From NCBI RefSeq assembly GCF_030325625.1, contig NZ_JACAIS010000011.1:1-64000 (forward strand): a stretch of 64,000 nt of DNA. Reading direction: 5' to 3'. The position numbers and the translations under genes were made by a program. The notes under the pieces are model-generated. The model ran no database searches, was not told the origin of the DNA, and was given only the letters and a program-made list of their open reading frames with translations. Of the stretch, positions 16,854 to 25,626 are shown one piece after another; the stretch's first letter is position 1; the number at the start of each line of letters is the position of its first letter. The DNA is from Sphingobacterium sp. N143. Its GTDB lineage: Bacteria; Bacteroidota; Bacteroidia; Sphingobacteriales; Sphingobacteriaceae.

Positions 16854-17804
16854 TTATTTTTTAAATTTATCTTGCAATCCTTTCAACATATCCAAGGAGA
16901 TGCTTTGGGAAGCTTCTTCCTTTGGTTGATTGAATTCTTTTTTAGCAAGTTTCTTATCTTCTATACTGTGAGCAGCCGTCTTTGTCTTATGCTCACTCTT
17001 CTCTTTCTTGTACCTGATCCAGATATTTTCTAGAACTTTCTTCGTATATAATGGAAAATCTCCATTTTGCATCCAAGCATAATAGCTAGGTTCCTGCTCA
17101 AATACTTCAATAATAGGTTTCCCCTTATGTTTTCCAAAGTTAATTGTTTCCAAACCATCTTCATTATACACAATACGGCCAGCAAAGTCGACTGGTTTAC
17201 TCAAATTGGTAAACTCATGTAATGCCGCCACATCATTAACCACAGGGTACGACACGGTACCATGACGGTCTTCAAATGCTGCCCCCTCATATTTCGTCAG
17301 CTGAGCTTTCAGTACCGCATAAGTAGCCCTCACATCAGCCTCTGCTGTATGTGCATTTTCGAGATTTTCATTACAATAGAACTTATAAGCGGCCTTTAAT
17401 GTCCGCTGCTCCATTTGATGAAAAATATTCTGAACATCAACGAAAGCACGACCTTCCAACGAAAAATCAACGCCTGAACGCAAAAATTCTTCCATAAGCA
17501 TAGGTACGTCGAACTTATTTGAATTGTATCCCGCTAAGTCACCATCGGCTATGAATGCCGCCAACTCAACAGCGATAGCCTTAAAATTAGGGGCATCCTT
17601 AACATCTTCATCATAAATTCCATGAAAAAAAGACGATTCTGCTGGAATCGGTACTTCTGGATTAACCTTCTTCGTATATACTGTTTCTTCACCATTGGGC
17701 ATCACTTTCAAAAATGATACTTCAACAATACGATCACTAGCCACATTTATTCCTGTAGTTTCCAGATCGAAAAATACCAACGGTCTCTTTAATTTTAACT
17801 CCAT
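16854..17804 (-). CDS. DnaQ-like 3'-5' exonuclease with C-terminal ExoX-like segment
   Basis: A 316-residue DEDDh exonuclease. The first motif is FDLETTG (residues 13-19), the second lies around GYNSNKFDVPML (about 94-105), and the third is HTAEADVRAT. After the nuclease domain a DUF3820-like segment with INFGKHKGKPIIEV (about 220-260) and a Lys-rich tail follow. Such enzymes trim single-stranded 3' ends in repair or proofreading; it is shorter and different from the PolIII epsilon subunit with its clamp motif. It lies 72 bases after the second M16 gene. Confidence 0.88.
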   Translation of the reverse strand: MELKLKRPLVFFDLETTGINVASDRIVEVSFLKVMPNGEETVYTKKVNPEVPIPAESSFFHGIYDEDVKDAPNFKAIAVELAAFIADGDLAGYNSNKFDVPMLMEEFLRSGVDFSLEGRAFVDVQNIFHQMEQRTLKAAYKFYCNENLENAHTAEADVRATYAVLKAQLTKYEGAAFEDRHGTVSYPVVNDVAALHEFTNLSKPVDFAGRIVYNEDGLETINFGKHKGKPIIEVFEQEPSYYAWMQNGDFPLYTKKVLENIWIRYKKEKSEHKTKTAAHSIEDKKLAKKEFNQPKEEASQSISLDMLKGLQDKFKK

Positions 17805-17876
17805 GCTGGATATTATGCTTTTTTAATCAAAAACCAAAAATACAAAGTAGTATTCGATTTTTGTAGTCTATGAAAT

Positions 17877-19199
17877 TTAATTTACAGCCGTTTGATGAAT
17901 CGGCTCCATCTGACTAATTTTGCCTACAATAACTTTGACCATCTTATCAAAATCCAAATATGTATTGGCGATATCTCTTACCTTTTCTGCCGACATCTGT
18001 CTGATCTGGTCCATATAATAGGTATAATAAGTTAATGTCATTCCGTTCAATGCCACACTTTTAAATTTGTCAGCATGTGAAAAAATGCTCTCCAACGAGC
18101 CTAACATCGAGCCTTCCATATAGGTTTTCACAAGTTCAACTTCTTCATCTGAGGCTAAGGTTGTTTTTAGTAGATTAACCTCCTTCTCTATCTCTTGTAG
18201 GGTCGCATGGGTAACATCAACTCCAACCTCGGTAACAATGGTCAAAAAGCCTGTATGTTTCAATGTTGCTACAGCTGAACCAATACTATAGGTGTATCCC
18301 TTCTCTTCTCGGATGTTGCGCATTAAACGGGAACCAAAGAAACCACCCAAGAGGGTATTCACGAATTGTAAAGCAGGATAATCAGGATGTGTCCGGGATA
18401 TCGTTTGATATCCTAAACGGATGGCAGATTGCAAAGCATTTTCTTTTTCTTCATAAACCAAATCTCCTGATCCCTGATGCAAAACTGGAGATTCATGAAC
18501 TGTCGTAGCTCTGATCCCCTGCCATTCTGCACCAAAAATTTGCTCCAGTTCCTGAATTAGGCTTTCAGAAACATTTCCTGAGACGATTAATGTACAATTG
18601 CTCGGAACCATTTCTTTTTTGTACAGCTCAACTAATTGCGACCGGCTAATGGCATCATAATCTTCTAGTTTTGGTGTACGCCCATAGCGGTTATTTTCGC
18701 CAAATATCGAATTATAAAACTTACGTCTAGCCAGATAGTCATTCTTCTGCATAGAAACCTGAAATTTTTGCTTATTATTCCGTAAGTAGGTATCGAGCTC
18801 CTGTTGTGGGATCGAGGCTTCCGTTAATATATCTTTAACCAAAGGCAATAATACCTGACTATGTCTGTTTAGCGTATACAACGATAAAGATGTGACATCG
18901 AATGAATATTCTGGAACAAGAAAAGCGCCATAGAAATCCACCTTATCCGCAATCTCAGCACTAGACATGGTTATTGTTCCTTCTTTAAGTAATGCACTCA
19001 ATGCACTATTCAATAAAGGATTTTCATTTTGAGCGTCAAGGTATACATTTTCAAAAATCCATTCTATTCGGACGAGTTCCTGTTCCGGAGATTGAAAGAT
19101 ATAGACGGGCAATCCATTTGAAAACGTCTTCTTTAAAGGCTCGATTAAGCTTATATTTCCAATTTCTCGAAATTCAGGTGCTTTCGTTCTATCCAACAT
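17877..19199 (-). CDS. M16-family peptidase-like protein, non-catalytic subunit
   Basis: A 440-residue member of the M16 (pitrilysin/processing peptidase) family in which the zinc motif HxxEH is missing: the matching region reads NPLLNSALSALLKEGT. The C-terminal R/Y-containing segment GGFFGSRLMRNIREEKGYTY, which binds substrate backbone, is kept. The gene overlaps the upstream M16 gene, which does have HxxEH, by 11 bases, so the products should form a heterodimer like mitochondrial processing peptidase. It is cytoplasmic or periplasmic; no clear signal sequence is seen. Confidence 0.9.
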   Translation of the reverse strand: MLDRTKAPEFREIGNISLIEPLKKTFSNGLPVYIFQSPEQELVRIEWIFENVYLDAQNENPLLNSALSALLKEGTITMSSAEIADKVDFYGAFLVPEYSFDVTSLSLYTLNRHSQVLLPLVKDILTEASIPQQELDTYLRNNKQKFQVSMQKNDYLARRKFYNSIFGENNRYGRTPKLEDYDAISRSQLVELYKKEMVPSNCTLIVSGNVSESLIQELEQIFGAEWQGIRATTVHESPVLHQGSGDLVYEEKENALQSAIRLGYQTISRTHPDYPALQFVNTLLGGFFGSRLMRNIREEKGYTYSIGSAVATLKHTGFLTIVTEVGVDVTHATLQEIEKEVNLLKTTLASDEEVELVKTYMEGSMLGSLESIFSHADKFKSVALNGMTLTYYTYYMDQIRQMSAEKVRDIANTYLDFDKMVKVIVGKISQMEPIHQTAVN

Positions 19200-20448
19200 G
19201 TACTGCTTCCTCCCCTCTTGATTTATACATTAATATCGATGCATTCTCAGGATTAAAAATTGCCTGGGCTTGCAGCTGAAGTTCTTCTGCGGTTAAAGAT
19301 AGGTACTTGGATACCTCTGTATTAATTCCGTTGGCGTCGCCTAAAAGCTCATGATAAGCCAAATTCATTGCTTTATCCAAGATTGACAATTCTGCAAATA
19401 CATTGGTCGACTCAATCTTATTTTTAACCTTTTCCAGCTCCATGTCAGGGATCAACTCAAACTTTAATAAATCTAACTCAGCCCATACAGCACGTTCAGC
19501 CTCTTCGAGTGACACACCATCGGAGGGTTTCCCTTCAATGACAAACAGATTGTTATCAATGCTACCCATAACATATGCATTTATTTCACTGAATAACTGT
19601 TCTTCTTTTACTAACCTACGATAAAGCCGTGATGAGGAACCTCTAGATAAGATATCCGAAAGGAGATCCATTGCAAAATAACCATCTTCCAAACGTGCTG
19701 GGCCATGAAAAGTCATATAAAGAGCATCTAATGGTACTTCTGCCCATACTATTTCACGTCTCAATTCCCTTTGTGTGGGTTCCTGAGGGAGCTGACGCTC
19801 ATACTTTTTACCAGGGACAATATCACCAAACCATTTCTGAACCAATAATTTCACCTCTTCAAGATGTACATCACCAGCAATAACAAGAATAGCATTTTGC
19901 GGATTGTAATGTAACTTAAAAAAAGCTTTTACATCTTCCATGGTGGCATCTTCAATATGCTTTAATTCCTTTCCGATCGTTGCCCAACGGTATGGATGTA
20001 CCTTATAGGCTAAAGGACGTAATTTGAGCCATACATCACCATAAGGTTGGTTTAAATAACGCTGTTTAAATTCCTCACTGACCACGTTGCGTTGCACCTC
20101 TAGACTTTGTGGTGAAAAAGCTAAATTCAACATCCGATCCGATTCCAGCCACAATGCTGTCTCTAAATTGGATGAAGGCAAGGTGATATAATAATTTGTG
20201 ATGTCATTGCTTGTAAAAGCATTATTTTCACCTCCGACTTTTTGCAATTCAGTATCGAAGTTGGGAATATGCTCACTCCCCCCAAACATGAGGTGTTCAA
20301 ATAAATGTGCAAACCCAGTTTGCTCTGGTGATTCATCCCGGGCACCGACATCATATAATATATTTACACAGGCCATGGCCGTGTTGTGATCTTCGTGTAC
20401 CAATACTCGAAGCCCATTTTCTAACGTAAATTTTTGATAGGAAACCAT
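19189..20448 (-). CDS. M16-family zinc metallopeptidase, catalytic subunit
   Basis: A 419-residue M16B peptidase. The zinc-binding motif is HLFEH (His48, Glu51, His52), with the third ligand a Glu in the conserved VVSEEFKQRY region about 75 residues later. Two homologous halves follow the family layout. It cleaves peptides inside a closed chamber formed with the partner encoded just downstream, which lacks the motif. The 11-base overlap of the genes supports equal production. It lies 19 bases after hemF. Confidence 0.93.
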   Translation of the reverse strand: MVSYQKFTLENGLRVLVHEDHNTAMACVNILYDVGARDESPEQTGFAHLFEHLMFGGSEHIPNFDTELQKVGGENNAFTSNDITNYYITLPSSNLETALWLESDRMLNLAFSPQSLEVQRNVVSEEFKQRYLNQPYGDVWLKLRPLAYKVHPYRWATIGKELKHIEDATMEDVKAFFKLHYNPQNAILVIAGDVHLEEVKLLVQKWFGDIVPGKKYERQLPQEPTQRELRREIVWAEVPLDALYMTFHGPARLEDGYFAMDLLSDILSRGSSSRLYRRLVKEEQLFSEINAYVMGSIDNNLFVIEGKPSDGVSLEEAERAVWAELDLLKFELIPDMELEKVKNKIESTNVFAELSILDKAMNLAYHELLGDANGINTEVSKYLSLTAEELQLQAQAIFNPENASILMYKSRGEEAVHVG

Positions 20449-20467
20449 CTAATTCTTTTCGGTGTTT

Positions 20468-21364
20468 TTAAATCCAGTTAATACCTTTTCTCAACAAAGA
20501 TAAGGTCTTGGCTTCTTCAGAGCCTTTTTCAGGCTGGTAGTCATAAACCCAATTCGCTTGCGCCGGCAGGCTCATCAATATGGATTCTATCCGCCCATTT
20601 GTTTCAAGACCAAATTTGGTACCCGAGTCCCATACCAAATTAAACTCTACATAGCGTCCACGGCGGATCAACTGCCAGTTTTTTTGTTGTTGGTTGTATA
20701 TTTTATGTCGGTTCTTTTCGACCAGTGCAGTATATGTGGGAGCGAAAGTCCGCCCCAAATCACATGAAAAAGCAAAAATTTCTTCCATGCTCATCTCTGT
20801 TTTTTCAGCATTTAGCTTATCGTAAAATACACCACCGATGCCCCTTGTCTCCTTCCGATGACGAATGTAGAAATAATCATCTGCCCAAGCCTTGAATGTA
20901 TCATAAAACGTAGGGTTATGTTTGTCACATACTGTTTTCAGCTGCTGATGGAAATACTGAGCATCATGCTCATCAACATAATGGGGAGTTAGATCAATGC
21001 CACCACCAAACCAACGGATTTTCTCGTTTAGTTCAAAATAACGGATATTCATATGGATAATAGGAACCCAAGGATTATTCGGGTGAATCACAATGGAAAC
21101 ACCTGTGGCAAAAAAATCATCTTCATCCACACCAAATGACTTTTTGATTACAGCAGGTAATTTGCCATATACCGAAGAGAAGTTGACTCCTCCTTTTTCC
21201 AGAATATTGCCATTTTGAATGATTCTAGTACGACCACCGCCTCCACCTTCTCTTTCCCATAGCTCTTCTTCAAATCTCGCCGATCCATCCAGGTCTTCCA
21301 ATGATTGACATATCTCGTCCTGAATCTTTTTATAAGCTAAAGCAATCTCCTCTTTTGTTATCAT
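20468..21364 (-). CDS. hemF: Oxygen-dependent coproporphyrinogen III oxidase
   Basis: A 298-residue HemF enzyme, which converts coproporphyrinogen III to protoporphyrinogen IX with O2 in heme synthesis. Family signatures are NPWVPIIHMNIRYF (about 97-110) and the active-site region WFGGGIDLTPHYVDE, plus GRYVEFNLVWDSGTKFGL near the C-terminus. The length is normal. It lies 17 bases after gpsA and 19 before an M16 gene, probably in one transcript. It shows that the organism respires aerobically. Confidence 0.96.
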   Translation of the reverse strand: MITKEEIALAYKKIQDEICQSLEDLDGSARFEEELWEREGGGGGRTRIIQNGNILEKGGVNFSSVYGKLPAVIKKSFGVDEDDFFATGVSIVIHPNNPWVPIIHMNIRYFELNEKIRWFGGGIDLTPHYVDEHDAQYFHQQLKTVCDKHNPTFYDTFKAWADDYFYIRHRKETRGIGGVFYDKLNAEKTEMSMEEIFAFSCDLGRTFAPTYTALVEKNRHKIYNQQQKNWQLIRRGRYVEFNLVWDSGTKFGLETNGRIESILMSLPAQANWVYDYQPEKGSEEAKTLSLLRKGINWI

Positions 21365-21381
21365 TTACTCTAACGCTATGT

Positions 21382-22386
21382 TTATGTTAATTTTTCGCTT
21401 AATGCCTGAATAATTTTAGATGCAGATTGATGTTGATATAAAATCTGATATACGGCATCACAAATAGGTAGTTCAACCTCATATTTTTTTGCATATTCAG
21501 CCACACATGCGGATGCATAATAACCTTCTGCTACCATATTCATTTCCAACTGAGCCGATTGTACACTATATCCCTTGCCGATCATATTACCAAAAGTCCT
21601 ATTCCGGCTAAACTGTGAATAGGCTGTTACCAACAAATCGCCCAAGTAAGCAGAAGTATTTACATCTCTTGAGGTATCACCATCAACTTTTCCTACAAAT
21701 CTACGCATCTCACGAATGGCATTGGAAACTAAAACTGCCTGAAAGTTATCACCATAGCCCAAACCATGACAAATACCACCTGCTAAGGCATAAATATTTT
21801 TCAACACTGCACCAAACTCTATACCTAAAATATCTTCTGATAAAATTGACTTGATCACCCTAGAAGATAAAAAAGAGGCTACTAAAGCTGCATTTGCCTG
21901 ATTTTTACACCCAAATGTCAGATAGGATAATTTACCCAAAGCAACTTCTTCAGCATGACATGGGCCACCAATGACACATAATTGTTCAATGTCCAGATCA
22001 TAATACTTTTCCAAAAACTCTCCAATGATCAGGTTATCTTTTGGAATAATTCCCTTAATGGCCGACACCACGATTTTATCTTTAAAATCTTCTTTGGTGA
22101 CATTGACCAAAGCATCCTTTAAGTACGCTGCTGGCGTATTTAGTATGACGATATCCGAATGGGTAATCACATTTTTTGCATCAGTATTGATAGTTGTGAT
22201 ATCTAAATCTACTGAAACACTGCTCAAATAAGTTGGATTATGTCTGAATTTCTCAATATATGCTGCATCTTCCTCTTTTCTGACCCACCAAAAAATATGT
22301 TTATCTTGGTCATTTTCGCATAGCATCTTGATCATCGCTGTCGCCCAACTACCGCTACCAATTATACCAATTTTTTTCCCCTGCAT
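21382..22386 (-). CDS. gpsA: Glycerol-3-phosphate dehydrogenase, NAD(P)-dependent
   Basis: A 334-residue enzyme that makes sn-glycerol 3-phosphate from dihydroxyacetone phosphate for phospholipid synthesis. The N-terminal Rossmann motif is GIIGSGSWATAM (residues 8-19). GGPCHAEEVA (about 140-149) and the catalytic-lysine region EFGAVLKNIYALAGGICHGL follow. It is the first gene of the minus-strand run leading to trxB. A TAnnTTTG box lies 24 bases upstream. Confidence 0.95.
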   Translation of the reverse strand: MQGKKIGIIGSGSWATAMIKMLCENDQDKHIFWWVRKEEDAAYIEKFRHNPTYLSSVSVDLDITTINTDAKNVITHSDIVILNTPAAYLKDALVNVTKEDFKDKIVVSAIKGIIPKDNLIIGEFLEKYYDLDIEQLCVIGGPCHAEEVALGKLSYLTFGCKNQANAALVASFLSSRVIKSILSEDILGIEFGAVLKNIYALAGGICHGLGYGDNFQAVLVSNAIREMRRFVGKVDGDTSRDVNTSAYLGDLLVTAYSQFSRNRTFGNMIGKGYSVQSAQLEMNMVAEGYYASACVAEYAKKYEVELPICDAVYQILYQHQSASKIIQALSEKLT

Positions 22387-22409
22387 GTCTTTAATTTGTT
22401 TTCAGGAAG

Positions 22410-22417
22410 CAAATATA
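22410..22417 (-). promoter_or_regulatory. Candidate -7 box of the gpsA operon
   Basis: On the minus strand TATATTTG matches TAnnTTTG and ends 24 bases before the gpsA ATG. No clear TTTG is seen 19-20 bases further upstream. Confidence 0.45.
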
Positions 22418-22475
22418 CTTATTTACTCGTTAGATATGGGGCCAGGTGAGGAGATATGATATTATCGTTACTTAG

Positions 22476-22811
22476 TTAACCTAAAAGGCGATGCCAAAAG
22501 CTTCTTTCAACCCCTACATAATAGGCCTCATCTTCATATTTCACAGGATATGTATGAATAAAATCGTGGTGCTTGGTTTCACCTTTTCCCGTAATGAGAT
22601 CAAACTCATGACGGTGGAACGGACAGATCACCTTTCCACGCTCACACCAGCCATTTTTTAATGGAGCCCCCGCATGTGGACAGTTCCTTGAAAAAACATA
22701 TAGCTCGTTTTCAAACCAGGCAACACATAGTACTCTGGCTCCAAACTTATGTTCAGTAATCCCCTTATTCTTTAAAGATAGAGCCTGTTCAATTTTATAC
22801 CAACGAAGCAT
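22476..22811 (-). CDS. Rieske [2Fe-2S] ferredoxin-like protein
   Basis: A 111-residue soluble Rieske protein. The cluster ligands are Cys44 and His46 in NCPHAGAP and Cys63 and His66 in CPFHRHEFD. The length and single domain match the NirD/dioxygenase-ferredoxin type, which passes electrons to a larger partner. No partner oxygenase or reductase lies beside it, so its role is open. It is transcribed away from ychF, with about 68 bases between starts. Confidence 0.9.
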   Translation of the reverse strand: MLRWYKIEQALSLKNKGITEHKFGARVLCVAWFENELYVFSRNCPHAGAPLKNGWCERGKVICPFHRHEFDLITGKGETKHHDFIHTYPVKYEDEAYYVGVERSFWHRLLG

Positions 22812-22845
22812 AGTACAAGATAGTTAAAAATTACAGTGAATTTTC

Positions 22846-22853
22846 TATCTTTG
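22846..22853 (+). promoter_or_regulatory. Candidate -7 box of ychF
   Basis: TATCTTTG matches TAnnTTTG and ends 26 bases before the chosen ATG. The -33 region (around 22822-22826) is only weakly TTG-like. Confidence 0.5.
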
Positions 22854-22879
22854 TGGAATTTCAAAAATTTGCACTATAT

Positions 22880-23980
22880 ATGGCTTTACAATGCGGTATC
22901 GTAGGTTTACCAAACGTTGGTAAATCAACATTATTTAACTGTTTGTCCAATGCGAAAGCACAAGCGGCGAACTTTCCCTTTTGTACAATTGAACCAAATG
23001 TTGGGGTGATTACCGTGCCGGATGCCCGTCTAAATAAATTAGCTGAATTAGTCAGCCCACAACGAATCGTACCTAATACCATCGAAATCGTCGATATCGC
23101 CGGTTTAGTAAAAGGAGCTTCAAAAGGTGAAGGCTTAGGGAACCAGTTTTTAGGGAATATTCGGACCACAAATGCGATCATCCATGTTTTGAGATGCTTT
23201 GATGATGGCAATGTCATACATGTGGATGGTTCGGTTGATCCTATTCGGGACAAAGAAATCATCGACACAGAGCTACAACTTAAAGATTTGGATACAGTTG
23301 TAAAACGTATTCAGAAAGTTGAAAAAATGGCCAAAACAGGAGGTGATAAAGATGCAAAGAAAACCTTTGACATCCTGTCTATCATAAAAGAACATTTGGA
23401 GGCTGGCAAATCTGCACGTACTGCTCCTATTTCACCTGAAGATTTTGAGTTTATACAGGATCTCGCATTACTCACCGCGAAGCCGGTACTTTATGTATGT
23501 AATGTGGATGAAAGATCTGTTAATACGGGCAATGATTATGTAGAGCGAGTTAAAGAGGCCGTCAAAGATGAGAAAGCTGAAGTATTGATTATTTCCGCTC
23601 AAATCGAATCTGAAATAGCACAGCTCGAGAGCTATGAGGAACGCAAAATGTTTTTGGAGGACCTTGGTCTGGAAGAATCTGGTGTCCATAAATTAATCAG
23701 AGCTGCATACTCACTGTTAAATCTAGCTACATATTTCACCGCTGGTGTTCAGGAGGTTCGTGCCTGGACGATTGAAAAAGGTTTTACAGCGCCGCAGGCC
23801 GCTGGTGTAATCCACACTGATTTTGAAAAAGGCTTTATCCGTGCCGAGGTGATCAAATATGAAGATTTTATCAGTCTTGGTTCAGAAAACGCTGTAAAAG
23901 AGGCAGGGAAACTTGCTGTGGAAGGAAAGACATATATAGTCCAAGATGGCGATATCATGCATTTCCGATTCAATGTATAA
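22880..23980 (+). CDS. ychF: Redox-regulated ATPase YchF (Obg-family)
   Basis: A 366-residue P-loop protein with GLPNVGKST (residues 9-17), the switch region EIVDIAGLVKGASKGEGLGNQFL, the altered G4 motif NVDE, which favours ATP over GTP in this family, and the C-terminal TGS-like domain with FTAGVQEVRAWTIEKG and IHTDFEKGFIRAEV. It binds ribosomes and modulates stress responses. The start at the ATG at 22880 gives the standard MALQCGIVGLPNVG opening; an upstream in-frame GTG at 22853 overlaps the promoter box and is rejected. Confidence 0.96.
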   Translation: MALQCGIVGLPNVGKSTLFNCLSNAKAQAANFPFCTIEPNVGVITVPDARLNKLAELVSPQRIVPNTIEIVDIAGLVKGASKGEGLGNQFLGNIRTTNAIIHVLRCFDDGNVIHVDGSVDPIRDKEIIDTELQLKDLDTVVKRIQKVEKMAKTGGDKDAKKTFDILSIIKEHLEAGKSARTAPISPEDFEFIQDLALLTAKPVLYVCNVDERSVNTGNDYVERVKEAVKDEKAEVLIISAQIESEIAQLESYEERKMFLEDLGLEESGVHKLIRAAYSLLNLATYFTAGVQEVRAWTIEKGFTAPQAAGVIHTDFEKGFIRAEVIKYEDFISLGSENAVKEAGKLAVEGKTYIVQDGDIMHFRFNV

Positions 23981-24010
23981 TATGCTTTCAGCACTTTATG
24001 ACTGATAAGA

Positions 24011-24056
24011 AAAACAAAACAAGCCAAAAAGATATCTTTTTGGCTTGTTTTGTTTT
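24011..24056. terminator. Strong bidirectional terminator after ychF
   Basis: A 46-base perfect palindrome centred on GATATC, with A-rich outer left and T-rich outer right arms. It lies between ychF (plus) and the DUF2892 gene (minus) and should act both ways. Confidence 0.85.
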
Positions 24057-24266
24057 CTACTTTATCTCAATAGCACACTTAATTTTATGCGAGCACTCAA
24101 ACCATAATAGGTATTTTTTGTCTGCATAATAAATCTATAAATAGTTGTAATCCCATGTACTTATACGCCCTAGAAAAAACCTCCAGTTCGAAGTAAATCA
24201 TCTTGCTGTAGCAATAATAGAGCATAGTGGTGCTTATATCAATAGATCTCAAGCAATAATCTCATC

Positions 24267-24563
24267 TTATTTCACAAAATAGCGATGTTCGATCACTTCT
24301 ACTTTTTTGACATCTTTATCTTCGAGCACCTTCTTTACATCACAGTGCCCAGTTACGCCACGATATATCAACGCACCTCCCAGCGTTAATCCAGAAACTC
24401 CTGTCCAGGGCGACTTTAATAGTTTTTTTACCCCCAAACCCAAAATAAAACCGCCAGCTATGACAGACAAGACCCGTTCCGAAGTTCCAATATTTTCTTC
24501 GATACAATCCTCTTCTATTTTCGATTTAATCTTATCAAATGCAAATGTCAATAAGTTGCTCAT
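24267..24563 (-). CDS. DUF2892 (YgaP-type) membrane protein
   Basis: A 98-residue protein whose middle matches DUF2892: NIGTSERVLSVIAGGFILGLG followed by a second hydrophobic stretch GVSGLTLGGALIYRGVTGHC. These form two short membrane helices (about residues 30-46 and 54-70). In other bacteria the domain is found alone or fused to rhodanese; here there is no rhodanese. It is transcribed divergently from the ATP-cone nuclease gene, 132 bases away. Confidence 0.82.
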   Translation of the reverse strand: MSNLLTFAFDKIKSKIEEDCIEENIGTSERVLSVIAGGFILGLGVKKLLKSPWTGVSGLTLGGALIYRGVTGHCDVKKVLEDKDVKKVEVIEHRYFVK

Positions 24564-24695
24564 AATAATCTCTTTTTAAGTACTGTCCAATAAGTAAACA
24601 AATTGCGGTCCAAAAAGGTTTAAACTAGAATAATAGTTTTTATGTGGTTTCCCGGATTACATCTCTTATATTAGTGTTTATCAAATTAAAAATTC

Positions 24696-25541
24696 ATGCA
24701 AGTTAAAAAATATTCGGGTGAACTAGTCCCCTTCAGTGGTGAAGCGTTGCGCCATTCCCTCAGCCGTTCGGGAGCCAATTCTGAACAGGTCAATCAAGTA
24801 TACGATAAAGTCGTCAATGAAATATATGATGGTATCTCAACCCGAGAGCTCTATCAGCTTGCTTTTGACACCTTAAAAACCGTTCGAAATTCTTATGCCG
24901 CTCGCTACAGTCTAAAAAAGGCATTGCGTGAACTAGGACCAGAAGGCTTTTATTTCGAAAAGTACATTGCTCATTTACTTCGTTCTGTTGGATATGAAAG
25001 CACCACAGGACAGACCGTACAAGGGCACGCTGTTTCACATGAACTAGACGTGGTTGCGTATAAAGATGGTAAATTAATTACTGCGGAATGTAAATTCAGG
25101 AATGATATTGATGCAAAAATTTCCGTAACAACGCCGATGTATTATCTATCTCGGTTCAAAGACATTAGTGGAATTAATTATCAATTTTTTGGAAAGGAAT
25201 TACGATTTCAAGAAGGTTGGCTAATCACGAATGCTTATTTTACATCCGACTCGATTGACTTTGCCAAATACTACAATATCAACTTACTTTCCTGGGATTA
25301 TCCAAAAGAAAGCAGCATCAAAAGAAGAGTTGATAAAGCCGTATTTTACCCCATTACCTGTCTAACGACACTTTCAGATCTAGAGGAACAACAATTGTTA
25401 AAAAATCAATTGATTCTTGTCAAGGATATAGTAAATAATCCAGATAAACTAGATTTTTTGGGGCTAAATAAAGAAAGAAAAGAGAAAGTCCTAAATGAAG
25501 CCCGTGAATTGGTCGATTACAAAGTAGAAGAAGAATATTAG
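24696..25541 (+). CDS. ATP-cone domain fused to an Mrr-like PD-(D/E)xK nuclease
   Basis: A 281-residue protein of unusual architecture. Residues 1-88 form an ATP cone (VKKYSGELVPFSGEALRHSL through SYAARYSLKKALRELGP), the nucleotide-sensing module of NrdR and ribonucleotide reductases. Residues 88-200 resemble the Mrr/restriction endonuclease-like fold, with Asp118 in HELDVV and Glu131-x-Lys133 in ITAECKF as the PD-(D/E)xK catalytic set. The last 45 residues look like a helix-hairpin-helix (LDFLGLNKERKEKVLNEARELV). The likely role is a DNA nuclease gated by ATP/dATP, but target and biology are unknown. There is no methylase or other restriction gene beside it. Confidence 0.85.
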   Translation: MQVKKYSGELVPFSGEALRHSLSRSGANSEQVNQVYDKVVNEIYDGISTRELYQLAFDTLKTVRNSYAARYSLKKALRELGPEGFYFEKYIAHLLRSVGYESTTGQTVQGHAVSHELDVVAYKDGKLITAECKFRNDIDAKISVTTPMYYLSRFKDISGINYQFFGKELRFQEGWLITNAYFTSDSIDFAKYYNINLLSWDYPKESSIKRRVDKAVFYPITCLTTLSDLEEQQLLKNQLILVKDIVNNPDKLDFLGLNKERKEKVLNEARELVDYKVEEEY

Positions 25542-25551
25542 GAAAATTTGT

Positions 25552-25615
25552 CTAGAAAGCAATATAGTCCTTCATTATCGGTCCAATCTTTGATGCGCTC
25601 TATATTGCTTCCTAG
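25552..25615. terminator. Long-loop inverted repeat between convergent genes
   Basis: CTAGAAAGCAATATAG at 25552-25567 pairs, with one mismatch, with 25600-25615 across a 32-base loop. It lies between the ATP-cone nuclease gene and ispE, which converge. The long loop is unusual for a terminator, so this call is tentative. Confidence 0.4.
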
Positions 25616-25626
25616 GTAAGTTAAGG

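Noticed and set aside
17877..19199. Second M16 gene as an active protease
   Set aside because: The region that should carry HxxEH lacks both histidines, so it is called a non-catalytic partner.
22853..22879. Upstream GTG start of ychF
   Set aside because: It overlaps the end of the TATCTTTG box, and the ATG at 22880 matches the family start.
24814..25038. Open frame antisense to the ATP-cone nuclease gene
   Set aside because: It is entirely inside the nuclease coding sequence and has no recognisable domain.
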